Below are positions 15,350 through 23,987 of a stretch of DNA of 64,000 nt, piece by piece (positions within the stretch are counted from its first letter, which is position 1; every line of letters starts with the position of its first letter). A model generated the notes under the pieces. That model was given only the letters and a program-made list of their open reading frames with translations, searched no databases and had not been told where the DNA came from. Both the position numbers and the translations under genes were made by a program. Source of the stretch: Sthenelais limicola (lineage: Eukaryota; Annelida; Polychaeta; Phyllodocida; Sigalionidae); contig OW804099.1 in assembly GCA_942159475.1 (NCBI GenBank), positions 12,274,119 through 12,338,118 on the forward strand. Reading direction: 5' to 3'.

Positions 15350-15380
<31 letters not shown>

Positions 15381-16004
15381 GAGAGAGAGAGGACGGGGGG
15401 TAGAGAGATCAGAGAGTGAGTGTGTGTTCGACAGGGAGGGAAGCAAGCTAGACCCAGTCATTCTCACATGTCGCAAGTTTACCCCACATATCATAAAGGA
15501 CTATCCACACTGTATTAATTCTGGGGAACTCCAACTTTACACATAGAAGCCTACACTACAGTCTACACTAACAGACTATAGTAGACTAAAGACTTTAGCA
15601 CAAGCCTTACTACAATACAGCCCCCATACACTCATACAGCCATGGCGTCCTGTGTATCGACTATCGACTAGACCTTGGCCGCATGTTCTCTCTTCCCCTT
15701 ACACCACTATTTGTGCACTTATCCGTGGAATAAAACATAGCAACCAGGAGGAATTTTCACTTTTAAAGACAAAATATAGTGTGCACGGATGTGAGGATGA
15801 GAATGAGAGCACGAGGGCCGGGACATAACGACCATCAGCTGCTGCGTCTAGTACATAGCCTACTAGCGGCACCATGGTGTAGCAGGGTCACTTACCTTCG
15901 TGTTTGTGCGAGAGGAAATACACAGATGACTCCAAGTTCCGACCATCAAACCGGTCTATCGAGAGATCGGTGTACTCTCGCATAATTCCTCCAAAAGAGC
16001 TCAT
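1..16004 (-). CDS. DCLRE1C: Artemis nuclease gene (DCLRE1C), 3' end off window
   Basis: Artemis is a nuclear metallo-beta-lactamase/beta-CASP nuclease that, with DNA-PKcs, opens hairpins and trims ends in non-homologous end joining (family knowledge). The coding sequence is split over 15896-16004, 13750-13801, 11429-11513, 7023-7082, 5607-5665, 4803-4904, 3777-3990, 3001-3111, 2621-2719, 1349-1516 and 1-82, all minus strand and all with GT/AG ends and matching phases. It gives about 380 residues before the window ends. The start MSSF and the motif H33-K-H35-E-D37-H38 match Artemis. Further metal ligands are H116 in GHCPGS, D137 in TGDFR and D166 in DTTF. Beta-CASP residues H258 (RIHAC) and H322 (FHSSYSE) are also present. 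The catalytic core looks intact. The C-terminal regulatory tail is outside the window. Paralogues SNM1A/B fit less well because of the MSSF start and the FHSSYSE region. Confidence 0.95.
83..935. repeat. 37 bp minisatellite in DCLRE1C intron 10, about 23 copies
   Basis: Near-identical 37 bp units containing CAGCATAGTAACAGTTG and GCAACACCCTATACA. Copies differ mainly by C/G at one or two sites (AACAG/AAGAG, CAACA/CAAGA). On the gene strand the array ends four bases before exon 11. The unit's CTATGCTG is shared with the real acceptor CTATGCTGCAG. Confidence 0.95.
936..1348. other. Intron 10 remainder, no feature
   Basis: AT-rich intron sequence with short TAATAA runs near 1240-1270. I see no exon or element in it. 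Confidence 0.6.
1349..1516 (-). CDS. DCLRE1C: DCLRE1C coding exon 10 (FHSSYSE)
   Basis: 168 bases, phase 0, between TTCTGTAG and GTGGGC. It encodes [15 protein letters not shown] and [13 protein letters not shown], the conserved beta-CASP end of the catalytic region, with H322. Confidence 0.95.
2178..2430 (+). repeat. SINE-like TTTACGCCC repeat, three tandem copies
   Basis: Three head-to-tail copies of about 80 bp, each reading GATTGGTTGCTTTACGCCC, then ATATGGTTATATCAAGGG and a GAGAG tail. The same unit is at 27777-27960 and, diverged, at 10385-10551. The form (GAGTGAG lead, TTTACGCC core) resembles SINE-type repeats of gastropods, from memory. It lies in DCLRE1C intron 9. Confidence 0.75.
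2494..2635. repeat. 47 bp triplication spanning exon 9 donor
   Basis: Three 47 bp units. On the minus strand each has the last 14 bases of exon 9 (GGTTCACACAGCAG), then GTATGTAGCCAGGG. The real donor is at 2615-2620 and decoys are at 2568-2573 and 2521-2526. Confidence 0.93.
2621..2719 (-). CDS. DCLRE1C: DCLRE1C coding exon 9
   Basis: 99 bases, phase 0. It encodes [20 protein letters not shown] and ends STMWFTQQ, matching the family's STMWFGER region. The donor CAG|GTATGT and the last 14 exon bases are repeated twice more downstream in intron 9. Confidence 0.92.
3001..3111 (-). CDS. DCLRE1C: DCLRE1C coding exon 8 (beta-CASP RIHAC)
   Basis: 111 bases, phase 0 on both sides. It starts [14 protein letters not shown] and ends RIHACKWSQ, with beta-CASP H258. 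The acceptor is TTGCTAG and the donor CAG|GTATTC. A donor three codons earlier (AAGTG|GTCTCA) would also read as GT but breaks the phase. Confidence 0.88.
3210..3377. other. Possible retroelement terminus fragment
   Basis: Contains CACGTTTCAGATATC followed by CTTCCTCAGG, a hairpin-like pattern also seen near 11730, 29075 and 40975-41100. Such short ACGTTT..CTTC.TCAGG snippets are common at retroelement ends (Penelope-like or similar). The family is not determined. Confidence 0.3.
3378..3680. repeat. 58 bp minisatellite in DCLRE1C intron 7, about 5 copies
   Basis: Units of about 58 bp containing TAGTGATTTAATAACTAGTA and TAATCTACCATTATACCC. It stops about 95 bases from the exon 7 donor and contains no exon bases. 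A stray partial unit is at 3187-3212. Confidence 0.9.
3777..3990 (-). CDS. DCLRE1C: DCLRE1C coding exon 7 (DTTF motif)
   Basis: 214 bases between TTGTAG and GTGGGT. It encodes [14 protein letters not shown], then YYIPSREES and a beta-CASP stretch ([18 protein letters not shown]). D166 is a metal ligand. The first bases of this exon recur in the 62 bp tandem array upstream at 4030-4612. Confidence 0.95.
4030..4612. repeat. 62 bp minisatellite spanning exon 7 acceptor, about 9 copies
   Basis: Each unit holds, on the minus strand, a CTATAG acceptor-like end. In the two or three outer copies near 4486-4566 it is followed by exact exon 7 bases (TGTGAAGCCCATAGACAG); inner copies are diverged here. 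The rest of the unit reads CAGAACAAGAATTGGTTGAG on the plus strand. The array lies directly upstream of the real acceptor at 3990. Confidence 0.93.
4803..4904 (-). CDS. DCLRE1C: DCLRE1C coding exon 6 (TGDFR motif)
   Basis: 102 bases between CTCCAG and GTCAGT. It encodes [20 protein letters not shown] and following residues, nearly the family consensus. It carries metal ligand D137 and ends AG, completed to Ser by exon 7. Confidence 0.95.
5607..5665 (-). CDS. DCLRE1C: DCLRE1C coding exon 5 (GHCPGS motif)
   Basis: 59 bases between CTTGCAG and GTACGT. It encodes [20 protein letters not shown], which carries the zinc ligand H116. It ends AT, completed to Met by exon 6. Confidence 0.93.
6049..6272. 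mobile_element. Possible small inverted-repeat element
   Basis: Ends GAATGGTGTTCAGT and ACTGAATACCATTC are inverted copies with one mismatch in 14, about 224 bp apart. No clear target duplication and no second copy was seen, so this is tentative. It lies in DCLRE1C intron 4. Confidence 0.3.
6635..6943 (-). mobile_element. TACATAG MITE copy 1 (inverted orientation)
   Basis: A 309 bp element with inverted ends TACATAGATTCCACTGACGT and ATGTGAAATCTATGTA (read inward). Its interior matches, in reverse, the elements at 37295-37616, 46312-46631 and 63812-64000. Both ends carry TGACGTCA. It encodes nothing and is a non-autonomous DNA transposon by structure. Confidence 0.85.
7023..7082 (-). CDS. DCLRE1C: DCLRE1C coding exon 4
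   Basis: A 60-base, phase-0 exon (20 codons) between CTTGCAG and GTGAGT. It encodes [20 protein letters not shown], the less conserved strand before the GHCPGS motif. An inverted-repeat element (6635-6943) ends about 80 bases downstream of its donor. Confidence 0.85.
8124..8349. mobile_element. GGGTCAG MITE copy 1
   Basis: A 226 bp element with ends GGGTCAGATTTTCAGAAAAT and ATTTTCTGAAAATCTGACCC, flanked on both sides by ATAT (4 bp target duplication). It is related to copies at 23761, 30694, 56283 and 58028. It is non-coding and lies in DCLRE1C intron 3. Confidence 0.85.
8510..9770. other. DCLRE1C intron 3, unassigned sequence
   Basis: AT-rich sequence. Fragments near 8540-8590 (AAGGGATTCTCC, GGAGGTCTCCCG) and 9555-9610 (GAAAACCTCCCATGAG) resemble a fragment near 53216-53290 and may be old retroelement pieces. 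No coding exon was recognised. Confidence 0.4.
9775..10305. repeat. 30-31 bp minisatellite in intron 3, about 17 copies
   Basis: Units read CATGTCACCACCACAGCACT then GACCACTAG or GACCACTACAG. It gives long open frames of [10 protein letters not shown] type on the minus strand, but there is no sign that these are coding. It is more than 1 kb from the nearest exon. Confidence 0.93.
10385..10551 (+). repeat. SINE-like repeat, diverged single copy
   Basis: Contains GGTTGCTTTACGCCC and ATCAGGGCGAGAG, then a unique 3' part ending AATAAAGACTTGAAC. This may be the full-length 3' end of the element whose head is tandemly copied at 2178-2430. Confidence 0.6.
10745..11434. repeat. 52 bp minisatellite spanning exon 3 donor, about 13 copies
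   Basis: On the minus strand each unit has AAGTCTATG|GTAACTG, copying the last nine bases of exon 3 and its donor (real: AAGTCTATG|GTAAATG). Each also carries a second perfect GTAAGT in GGGGGTAAGT. Units differ in CCACCCCGCCACC versus CCACTCCTCCCCC. Confidence 0.93.
11429..11513 (-). CDS. DCLRE1C: DCLRE1C coding exon 3
   Basis: 85 bases encoding [20 protein letters not shown] and following residues, aligned to the family's YLYCSPVTKELLL region. The acceptor is TTTCCAG and the donor ATG|GTAAAT. The last bases of this exon are part of the 52 bp tandem repeat that follows in intron 3. Confidence 0.9.
11514..13749. other. DCLRE1C intron 2, repeat remnants only
   Basis: Holds a retroelement-like snippet at 11706-11775 (CACAAGCTTTCGGGC, then CTTCTTCAGG). 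A short near-palindrome at 11879-11899 centres on TGCCCGGGGCA. The rest is unassigned. No exon was recognised. Confidence 0.4.
13750..13801 (-). CDS. DCLRE1C: DCLRE1C coding exon 2
   Basis: A 52-base exon between TTGTAG and GTGAGT. It completes D37-H38 of the HxHxDH motif (DHMVGL) and continues with a stretch similar to the family. It ends in phase 2 (AA, completed by C of exon 3). Confidence 0.9.
13975..14300. repeat. Two (GA)n-rich blocks in DCLRE1C intron 1
   Basis: Two related purine blocks (13975-14130 and 14150-14295), each starting GAGAAAGGTGGAGGAGAG or close to it. They look like a segmental copy of each other. The plus strand is almost pure A/G. Confidence 0.85.
14812..15418. repeat. 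Polypurine tract of about 600 bp in intron 1
   Basis: Almost uninterrupted A/G on the plus strand: GAGAGA, GGGAGG and GGGGGG blocks, including a pure GGGA run near 15090-15145. On the transcribed gene strand it reads as polypyrimidine. The long Glu/Arg or Ser/Leu frames here are repeat artefacts. Confidence 0.95.
15896..16004 (-). CDS. DCLRE1C: DCLRE1C coding exon 1
   Basis: Residues 1-36 plus one base. It opens [20 protein letters not shown], as in other Artemis proteins, and ends in the first half of the HxHxDH zinc motif (FLSHKHE). The donor is GAAG|GTAAGT. The start ATG is at 16002-16004 and the reading frame carries into exon 2. Confidence 0.95.
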
Positions 16005-16099
16005 CTTGATGGCTTCTGATTTAACCCGAAAACAGGCCTAAGACGACAAAAATCGCCAAAGACAAGGCAAAATCGAGGATTCCTACTGCGACTCCATTC

Positions 16100-16165
16100 T
16101 CTGACTGGGGGAACCCCTCTCTGGCCTCCTATTGGCGGCGCCGCGGTCATGACGTCATATGGGAA
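16100..16165 (-). promoter_or_regulatory. Putative DCLRE1C promoter: CCAAT box and CRE
   Basis: About 130 bases upstream of the DCLRE1C ATG, the minus strand carries CCGCCAATAG (16131-16138, NF-Y type). A perfect palindromic TGACGTCA (16150-16157, CREB/ATF type) lies in a locally GC-rich stretch. I saw no TATA box. The transcription start is not determined. Confidence 0.5.
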
Positions 16166-16359
16166 TCCCTTATTTCTGTCGCGTTTTTACAAATAAGTTC
16201 AAGATTTAGAAGTTTACTGCAACGCCTTTAATTTAAAAATAAGGAAACGATGTGTTCACAAAATCCCTCGAAGTGTGTTAACCCCAAAAGGTGTTTAGTT
16301 TTGAAGTATTTATTGAAGTTTGACACGTACAAAAGTCCAGGTCTCCGGCCACCACGCGG

Positions 16360-16727
16360 GGCGCCACTGAAACTATAGTGAATATTGTAGTCACCAGATG
16401 GCAGAACACACTCATGAGGGACCTGTTCCTACATTGGTATAAAAATAAGTGGATTGCTGGGTTTATACAATAAGTATTTATACAAACTCTGCTCTGAGAC
16501 GTATAACCAGTACATTTGTGTTTATTTTCTGGATAGCTATGGCTATTTAAGACGTTGTTACAGCATGTGAAGTTGTCAAAATGAAGCCACCTTTTAGGTT
16601 AGTGCAGGAAAATAACCCCTGCTCCCAACACCGCTGGCTGTTACCAAACTTACCTGAAGTTGAGGATTAAGTTTAGACTATATGAACTTTTTGGACGTCC
16701 TTTGGAACGCGTGGCGTGACACGGGAC
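16360..16727 (+). repeat. 350 bp dispersed repeat, copy 1
   Basis: Shares with 20060-20423 and 22430-22801 a conserved head (TAGTGAAT, then a CTCF-like site). It also shares a middle (GGGTTTATACAATAAGTATT), a GCCACC-TTTAG segment and the tail GGAACGCGTGGCGTGACACG. It has the same orientation as the other two. The type is unknown; a solo LTR or non-autonomous element is possible. Confidence 0.8.
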
Positions 16728-19700
16728 TGAATACAACAAATATAATATGTTCTAAAATATGGAGAAAATTCTTTTAATCCGGGTGGTATTTATGCCTACA
16801 CAACGTGCTATTTTCATGATATATTGAGGCATATTATAGATTATTGACCCGTTTGGCTTCGCCCGCCTCTATACTGGGGGGACCTGTAATCGTGGGTTTT
16901 CATCCGGCCCAGTCCCCACACCTGGGTTTGTTACAGAGGTCAACAATTCACAAGTAAGCTTATATACAATTATCTATATTATGGTGTTCACTTTGCCACT
17001 CAGTTCAGATTGAGGGTAAAAGCAATATATAGCTAGGCCTATTTTATATTCTTTTATTTATGATAATTCCGAATGAGTGACATGGATGACAAACTGTTTA
17101 AATTGTATCATTCATTAAGCTCTTTATTTCTACACCAATTATTTATCAAATTGGAAAATATCTCGAGCCTTTTTGGCAATGACTCAGCTTTAACTGCAGC
17201 ACTATAGGGAGAATTACACTGATTTACACTGTAGCCGCGGTTTTTGTATTAAATTCTGCACTCCGTGATACACAATCTCCATAATATAGCTACGCTACTA
17301 CACATATTACTTTCCCATAGAACTTTAATTGCGGCATTAACGTTAGATATTCTTCATTTTGAAAATATATACATCAACGGAAATGTGTGAATAATGTGTG
17401 TAACCAGCAGGGTTTGTGTTAGTAGCCGGGACCCGAGGAAAAATCCTCGCCTACTTTCATCAGCTGCCCGGCTACTTTGTGACCATTTAAAAAAGAAAAA
17501 TTAGTCTAGAATCAGGACCTCTCTGAACTTAGATGTTTCCGTTCATGGAGTACCAGTATACTATATAGCCTGCTAATGAGATATCATTACATAAATCGTC
17601 ATTTATTCTTGCTTTTAAACTCATTTCTGAAAACATTTGTAAGGTGTGAATATCATTCTATGATTATGATAATAAAATATTGTTGAAACTCAACACTTCA
17701 ATGGGGAGAAAGGAGGCGGGGTGGGGTGGGGATAGGGGCGGGGGCTATAGCTGGGGCTCTTTTACATGTTCTCAATTCGCGTAATGTATATGATATGCAC
17801 TATCGGGAATGTGATGTTATTTATTTAGTATCAGTAAGATTTATACATTTTTCACAAGTTTCTGAACTACTGGTCTAGTCTAATATGCCTTTGACATTAA
17901 AAAGCCTGTCGTTCCGAATCTTGATTTCATCAATGCATTTGAGAAACTTCAATCTTTCTGACTATCATGATTTACTCCTTACCTCATCATTTCCAGAAAC
18001 CAGAAACATTGGTTTTCATAGAAAATATGATAGCACCAGATAATGTTCAATATTCTGATATTCTATTCAGATAAATATTGCCCTATCGACTTTCCCAATA
18101 TGTTTCCAAAATCAAGGGGTTTTTTTCAGATAATTATTTATAACTTATCAGAAATTGAAAGTCATGTATCCCATGTATTTACTATTAAATTATTATTTCT
18201 TAAATATAAAAATTTATTTGGGAATGTCAAAGGTCGGCCTAATGATTGATGCAAGTGTGTAGTTACTAGACTCAATGTAAAGTAGTAAGGCCAATATCTC
18301 TTAAGATTTAATGCATTCGACATGAGATGGTAATAAGCATGCTATTTTCTTCTTTTTCAAATTATTTAATTGTGCAATGACACTATGCTACCTATTAGAA
18401 AAACTATATCTCTAAAATATTGTTAGGGTGACTAGGAAAATAAAGTTTAATGTATGCTATGAGCTTAACTTTTAATGTTTAAGGGGTTGCCCTGATGGCC
18501 CTTAAAATCAGCTCAAAATTTTCCTGGGGGTGCATGCCCCCAGACCCCCTAGCTTGTGTGTGCCCCCGTTACGCTGTTAAATATTTCAGGTGAGAAGACT
18601 CCTCCACAAAATATATTCATTGAGCCTATGTTCTGAGTGGTTGCCAGAGATGGGCTTCCCAGGCCTAGCCACAATTTTGATTGCTTGTTTCAAAATATGA
18701 GGAAAAGGTCTTATATATGAACATGAAGTGGAAAATGTATAAAATCTTGACACTGAAATCTTTAGTGGAAATTATGATGATAATACACCAGAAGCCCCCT
18801 CAAACCCCCTCCCACACCCTCCCCCATGAGGCACAAAGGGCCTCACACCAGAAATGGCCCCCCCTACTACTATGCAAATCCCCCCTACTCGAAACCTTAA
18901 CAAAAACCCTGACCAGGCTCCCTGTGTCTCTCTAGAGCGGGTGAGTATTGAGTCTACCACAGTATGTATTAGAGAGATCATGTTATCTGTTGGTTAGTTG
19001 ATCGAGAAGCAAATGTTTATTGTTATCATAAACTACTTCTCCCATATATAACCAGCCACACTTAGCTTAGACCTCCTGAAAAATAGCCTTCAAAATTAGT
19101 TGTGGTCTATAACATGTAGAATCAATATCAGAAAAAAAAATCTTTTATCATTTCCAAGTAATCAGCAACATACTAGAAGACCTAAAGTTTACTTTCAGGT
19201 GCGTGTCTCCTTTGTGTACCTCATTCACGTACACAATTTAATGAAAAAAAAAAAGGTTTTGAATTAAATTGAATTGACAATGTGCATCAGACCCACCAGA
19301 GAGCTATAGGCCTGCATATACATAATATTATTCCGTTTTTTAATATTCCGTCACAATGGTACAGAACGGGACATTAATTTGCCTCTACATAGTATGTCTT
19401 CCAGTTAACCCTGTTCAGAACAATACTATATATGTAGGCCTACTACATGTGTTCCATTGTTGGGGAGGGAGCGGCATATATTATAAATATTTTAAGGAAT
19501 TTGGGTAAATGAAAGATCTCCTCATGGCAATTCAGTATACAGCCCATCGGGTGGGCGGTCCATGAGGGGAAAGGCAGAAACAGCTAGGATATCTTAATAA
19601 TGATAATAATGAATTCTTTATTTCGCAAAGACTAGGCCTAGGCCTACATGTTACAAAACTGGTGATAGCCTACACTTCAGATAATAATCTGGTCTTCCAC

Positions 19701-20059
19701 TACTTCCACTGTATGCCATGGTACTATGGGTTGTAAAACTAGCTATATATATGGTCATGATGGTGCATGGGGGTTAAGTTGAGGGTCATGCTACATGGAA
19801 AACTAGAAAGAGAATTAGCGACTGAGCATTAATTACTAATATTAATATATAATCCGTGTGACCTTATACTAGGTCGCTGATAATAAGAGACTTAAATGAT
19901 TATTATATTATATGCATGAGTCCATCCCGGGTATAAACTAAATTAACGCTTTCCAGGACAAATTCACCATATCTTATAGTTGTCCTCACAGACGGTCATT
20001 GTTGACATTTCCCGCATATGTTTCGTCACAAATGGTTATGATACTTTATGACGTCTTCC

Positions 20060-20423
20060 GCTCGGGGGCTCTACTGATACTGTAGTGAATACTCACTAGG
20101 TGGCAGTATAAACTCGTGAGGACCCTTTTCATATATTAGTATTAACAAAGCCAATTACCGGGTTCGTAAAATAAATCTTTATACAAATTCTCCCCCGATA
20201 CATATAACAATATATGTGTATCTATTTGTCGCGCTAGTCACCACTATTGAAGATGTCGGAGTTGTACGGTAGCATGCATCACTGGAGCCACCCTTTACCT
20301 TAGTACGGTAATATAAACCGGTCTTGCACTGCCACTGGTCGAAGCATCTTACCTTTGGTAAGGTGAAGTTTAATTTTAATAACTTTTTGGACGTCCCCTG
20401 AAACGCGTGGCGTGACACGGGAC
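20060..20423 (+). repeat. 350 bp dispersed repeat, copy 2
   Basis: Has the head GTGAATACTCACTAGGTGGC, the middle GTTCGTAAAATAAATCTTTA and the tail GAAACGCGTGGCGTGACACG. It is clearly homologous to the copies at 16360 and 22430 over its whole length. Confidence 0.85.
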
Positions 20424-21418
20424 CAAATAAGGCAAAATAAAGTGGCGTGGGTGAAGGGTTATTTTAATGCTGCAGGCTGAATATATGCTCATAATATATT
20501 GGTGTATTATATTGGTTTGTCTCGTTTTTTACTGACTTATTGTATAAAATATGATTAGTAATGCGTAGAATGAGATATATGTAAACACTATATTAGAAAT
20601 ATTGATACATTTGTAACCCTAAAAATCAGGCTATTCTGTGAATATTTATGCTCGATGTATAAAAATGTTTATTAGTCCTGAATAAAATATTTACAAAATC
20701 AAATCAAATAAAAAATCAAGTGAAGAGCAGTGAGTCCAGTCTGTAGGCCTAGTATTATCATCTCACGACCATCTGAAACTCTGAAATGTCTTGTACTTCT
20801 GCGTTCACGTAAAGGAAACCTATAGATATATCAAATATAGATGTATTGAACTTCTATTTGAATAATCGACATATATATTGTCCTACGTTGGTGTCAAATG
20901 TTTGTTTGTACAACTGGAGCGACTGACAAGCCTCATGAACCCGGGGATGTCGGGAAACCCCCGGAAAACCCAGTTAAATAAAAGCTTTAAACAAAGTTAG
21001 CGCCACCCATTCATAAAGCTATCTATTTACACTAGACCCTCTTTATAGAAGAGCTCTTCAAGACCAAGGGACCCCAGAATAGGGACGATAATTTTATACC
21101 TGGAAATTAAATATTTTTTTCTGAGTCCTTCCGCAAATTACTGGTACCGTTTATAAGCCAGATCGTCAGAACATGTAGTCGCCAGCTTTATACATTCAAT
21201 TATGCTATTATTAGGTATTGCGTGGATTTGACATAATGTGTTCACTTATGATCAACTATATTTACAACTTCATTTATATTTTAAATGTGGTACAGGTTCA
21301 TAGATATTTCCGCCGGCCTAGATATAACAGGACGCAAAATGACATCTGGATTCACGAAAATATATGTCCATGAAGATAAAACATCCGTGGAGGATTTGCA
21401 AAGTCACAATTTGCTCAT

Positions 21419-21881
21419 CACTCTAGGGTGGATCCGATTTTCGACGACAAATTTGTGTTGGTAGATGAGTCTGCGGTAACAGGGGACCGGTCCCCTCGCC
21501 CGGTCTTAACCACAAACAGATGTGTGGAGCATGAGGCTCTCTATGAGGGACTAGACAGGCAACATTGAATTTGAATAAATCCTGTCTCAGAATGTGCTGG
21601 TATTGATGTAAAACTTCAAATAGGATTCATGAATTATTATGAATCATTATGAATCATTATGAATGTCAATATCAAGAACATCTGTTCACATTGAATTGAT
21701 ATAAGGCAGTTTCTCTTAACAATTTATTAACCCAGTAAGTAGAGTGAAACTTCAAGAGCCCCATTCACTGAAATGCTACTCAAATGTGGTAGACCCTAAT
21801 AGCTGTTACAGGGAAATCGCCGAGCAAAATCGCAGGGGGCATTTGAGATGGTATCTTGGTCCACGGATCCACCCTAGAGTG
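21419..21881. mobile_element. 463 bp element with 18 bp inverted ends
   Basis: Starts CACTCTAGGGTGGATCCG and ends with its exact reverse complement. TCAT flanks both sides (4 bp target duplication). There is no long open frame, so it is a non-autonomous DNA transposon by structure; superfamily not assigned. Confidence 0.8.
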
Positions 21882-22429
21882 TCATGAACATTGTGCCCAT
21901 TGTTAGTCGGCCTATGTTATACATTAGATAGGTCTAATTAAATCGTTATTAAATCAGGACATGGGCTAAGCATCCGCAGCACATTTAAAGTTACCTTAGA
22001 GTAACTTATAGAATAATGGAGCTAAAGACCGCAAGGTATATCCAGAAAAAAATCGGGAACTTTAATGTCCGCGAAACCACAATAATATTTTTACCGAAAT
22101 TTGTATAAAATATCGGGCTATCTAATTAGTATTATGACTCCACAAGACACTAATCTCAATTCTTGAATACCTTAATAAGAGGCACAGTAAGTAGATAGGC
22201 AACCATTAACACAATGCACGTTAAACCAATAAACGAAATTATATTTGATAAGCCACAGAAAAATGAGTCTTAAGTTTGGGGGTTCTCCCCTTTTTTTCTT
22301 TACAAAAAAAAAGGGATTTTGCCATATCATAATATTGAAACGATGAGAGTAACTAAAATTGCACATCTCACCTTTTTATTACGTTTAACTTTACTCTGAT
22401 CAGTCTTTACTCTGATGACGTACGCAATT

Positions 22430-22801
22430 ACAGTAAACCCGCTAGTGTGCTGGATACTCACTAGGAGGCAGCACCCACTCACGAGGGCCCATTTCACACA
22501 TTAGTATAATAAACGCGTATTGCAGGGTTAATACAACAAATATTTACACAAATTCTACTCATTGACATGTTTATAAAACCCAGTTTCTCTAATTTCTGAT
22601 CAACCGCAGCTATTTAAGGGCTTATACGCGCGCGATACCATGCAGCCACCCTTTAGTCTGGTACAGCACAATAGCTCTGGCCTCTAAGCCTGCCTTCTAT
22701 GGACACCTTACGAAGTTTAATCTAAAATTACAATCTGATTGAGGATGACGATTGTAGAGAACTTTTTGGAGGTCCCCTGGAACGCGTGGCGTGACAAGGG
22801 A
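22430..22801 (+). repeat. 350 bp dispersed repeat, copy 3
   Basis: Has the head GGATACTCACTAGGAGGCAG and the tail GGAACGCGTGGCGTGACAAG. The order of conserved blocks is the same as in the other two copies, with more divergence in the middle. Confidence 0.8.
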
Positions 22802-23760
22802 TCCGTCAGTGAAACAAAATAACTGCCTGCTAGAAATAGGACGTTTCCATTGCCATTGAATATGGTCGCATCACTAAACTTGAAATTCCAGGGGAATTAG
22901 GTAATCTAAACGGATTATGGGTTAAATGATTTGCTATTTTATCTAATGACAAAATATAATAAATCATTAATTTTGAAAGCCTTAAAACACTCATTATAAT
23001 TACGTTTAGAGGTGGATATGAACCATGCTAGATAAACCAAGTGTCTTTCCGTTGACAGTGTTCCAGAGATGTTTCCATGGGTCTGGGTTATTTTGTCACC
23101 TTGCGTTTGGTGGTATTGATAACCTTAGCAAGGCACCCAGAGTTTGCTCTTCCTCTAAAGCCCCAGCAGGCCAATATTACATATTCACGCTCCTTACTGT
23201 TTGATGTCACACAGTCTCAGTTATTAAACAAGTTGTATTTGAGCTTCTGAAAGGTTCCTCCATAGTTTTACAATATAATTCAATGAGTGGGGAGACGGAT
23301 CCTTGGACTTCTCATACCGGTGCCAACCTGGGAAACTCTATGCACATCTAAATACAGGATATCGCCCACTGCATCAACATTGTACTTCACATACCAGCAA
23401 CAATAGTGGAATAGCAATGTTCTTGGTACAAACAGTTCCCCGCCAATATCTAATAGTGAATCAGTAGAGCACTACTAGCCACAATAAAGAAGAGACAGGA
23501 CACATGTTAATGATGATGACAAATAATTTATTTCTCCAATAGTTGTTGGTGCGGGTCGTGTGGAGGTGTGTATAATATAGGGCTGAGTGGTGCACCCTGT
23601 GCTACTCCTCCACCCGCTGCCCCCCACAGGTTGTAGTACTTACTAGAAGCTATGCCTACATGATTACCTAGCATCCTCTTACTGCAGCAGCCATATACTC
23701 CACACCAACGCTAAGTCTACAGTCAACACCTGCCTCCTGCCTGCTGTACACATGTACACG

Positions 23761-23987
23761 GGCCAGATTTTCAGAAAATGTACAATTGTTAGCTCTACAC
23801 ATTAAGGAAATTCTCCTAGATTAGGCTGAAAAATGAAGAATATATCTGAGTATATTTGGTATGGCATTGATTTAAAGTATCAATTCTGTTATGTTAAACT
23901 GCATTTTGAAGCTCAATTTTGTCTTAAATGTGGGTTATTTGAGAGGATTGGTGAAAGTGAATTGTACATTTTCTGAAAATCTGACCC
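23761..23987. mobile_element. GGGTCAG MITE copy 2
   Basis: A 227 bp element with ends GGCCAGATTTTCAGAAAATG and ATTTTCTGAAAATCTGACCC. Its interior is close to the copy at 56283. No clear target duplication remains. Confidence 0.8.

Noticed and set aside
14676..15494. Long open frames of Ser/Leu (minus) or Glu/Arg (plus) repeats
   Set aside because: They are produced by the GA/CT simple repeat; any frame is open and there is no splice or family support.
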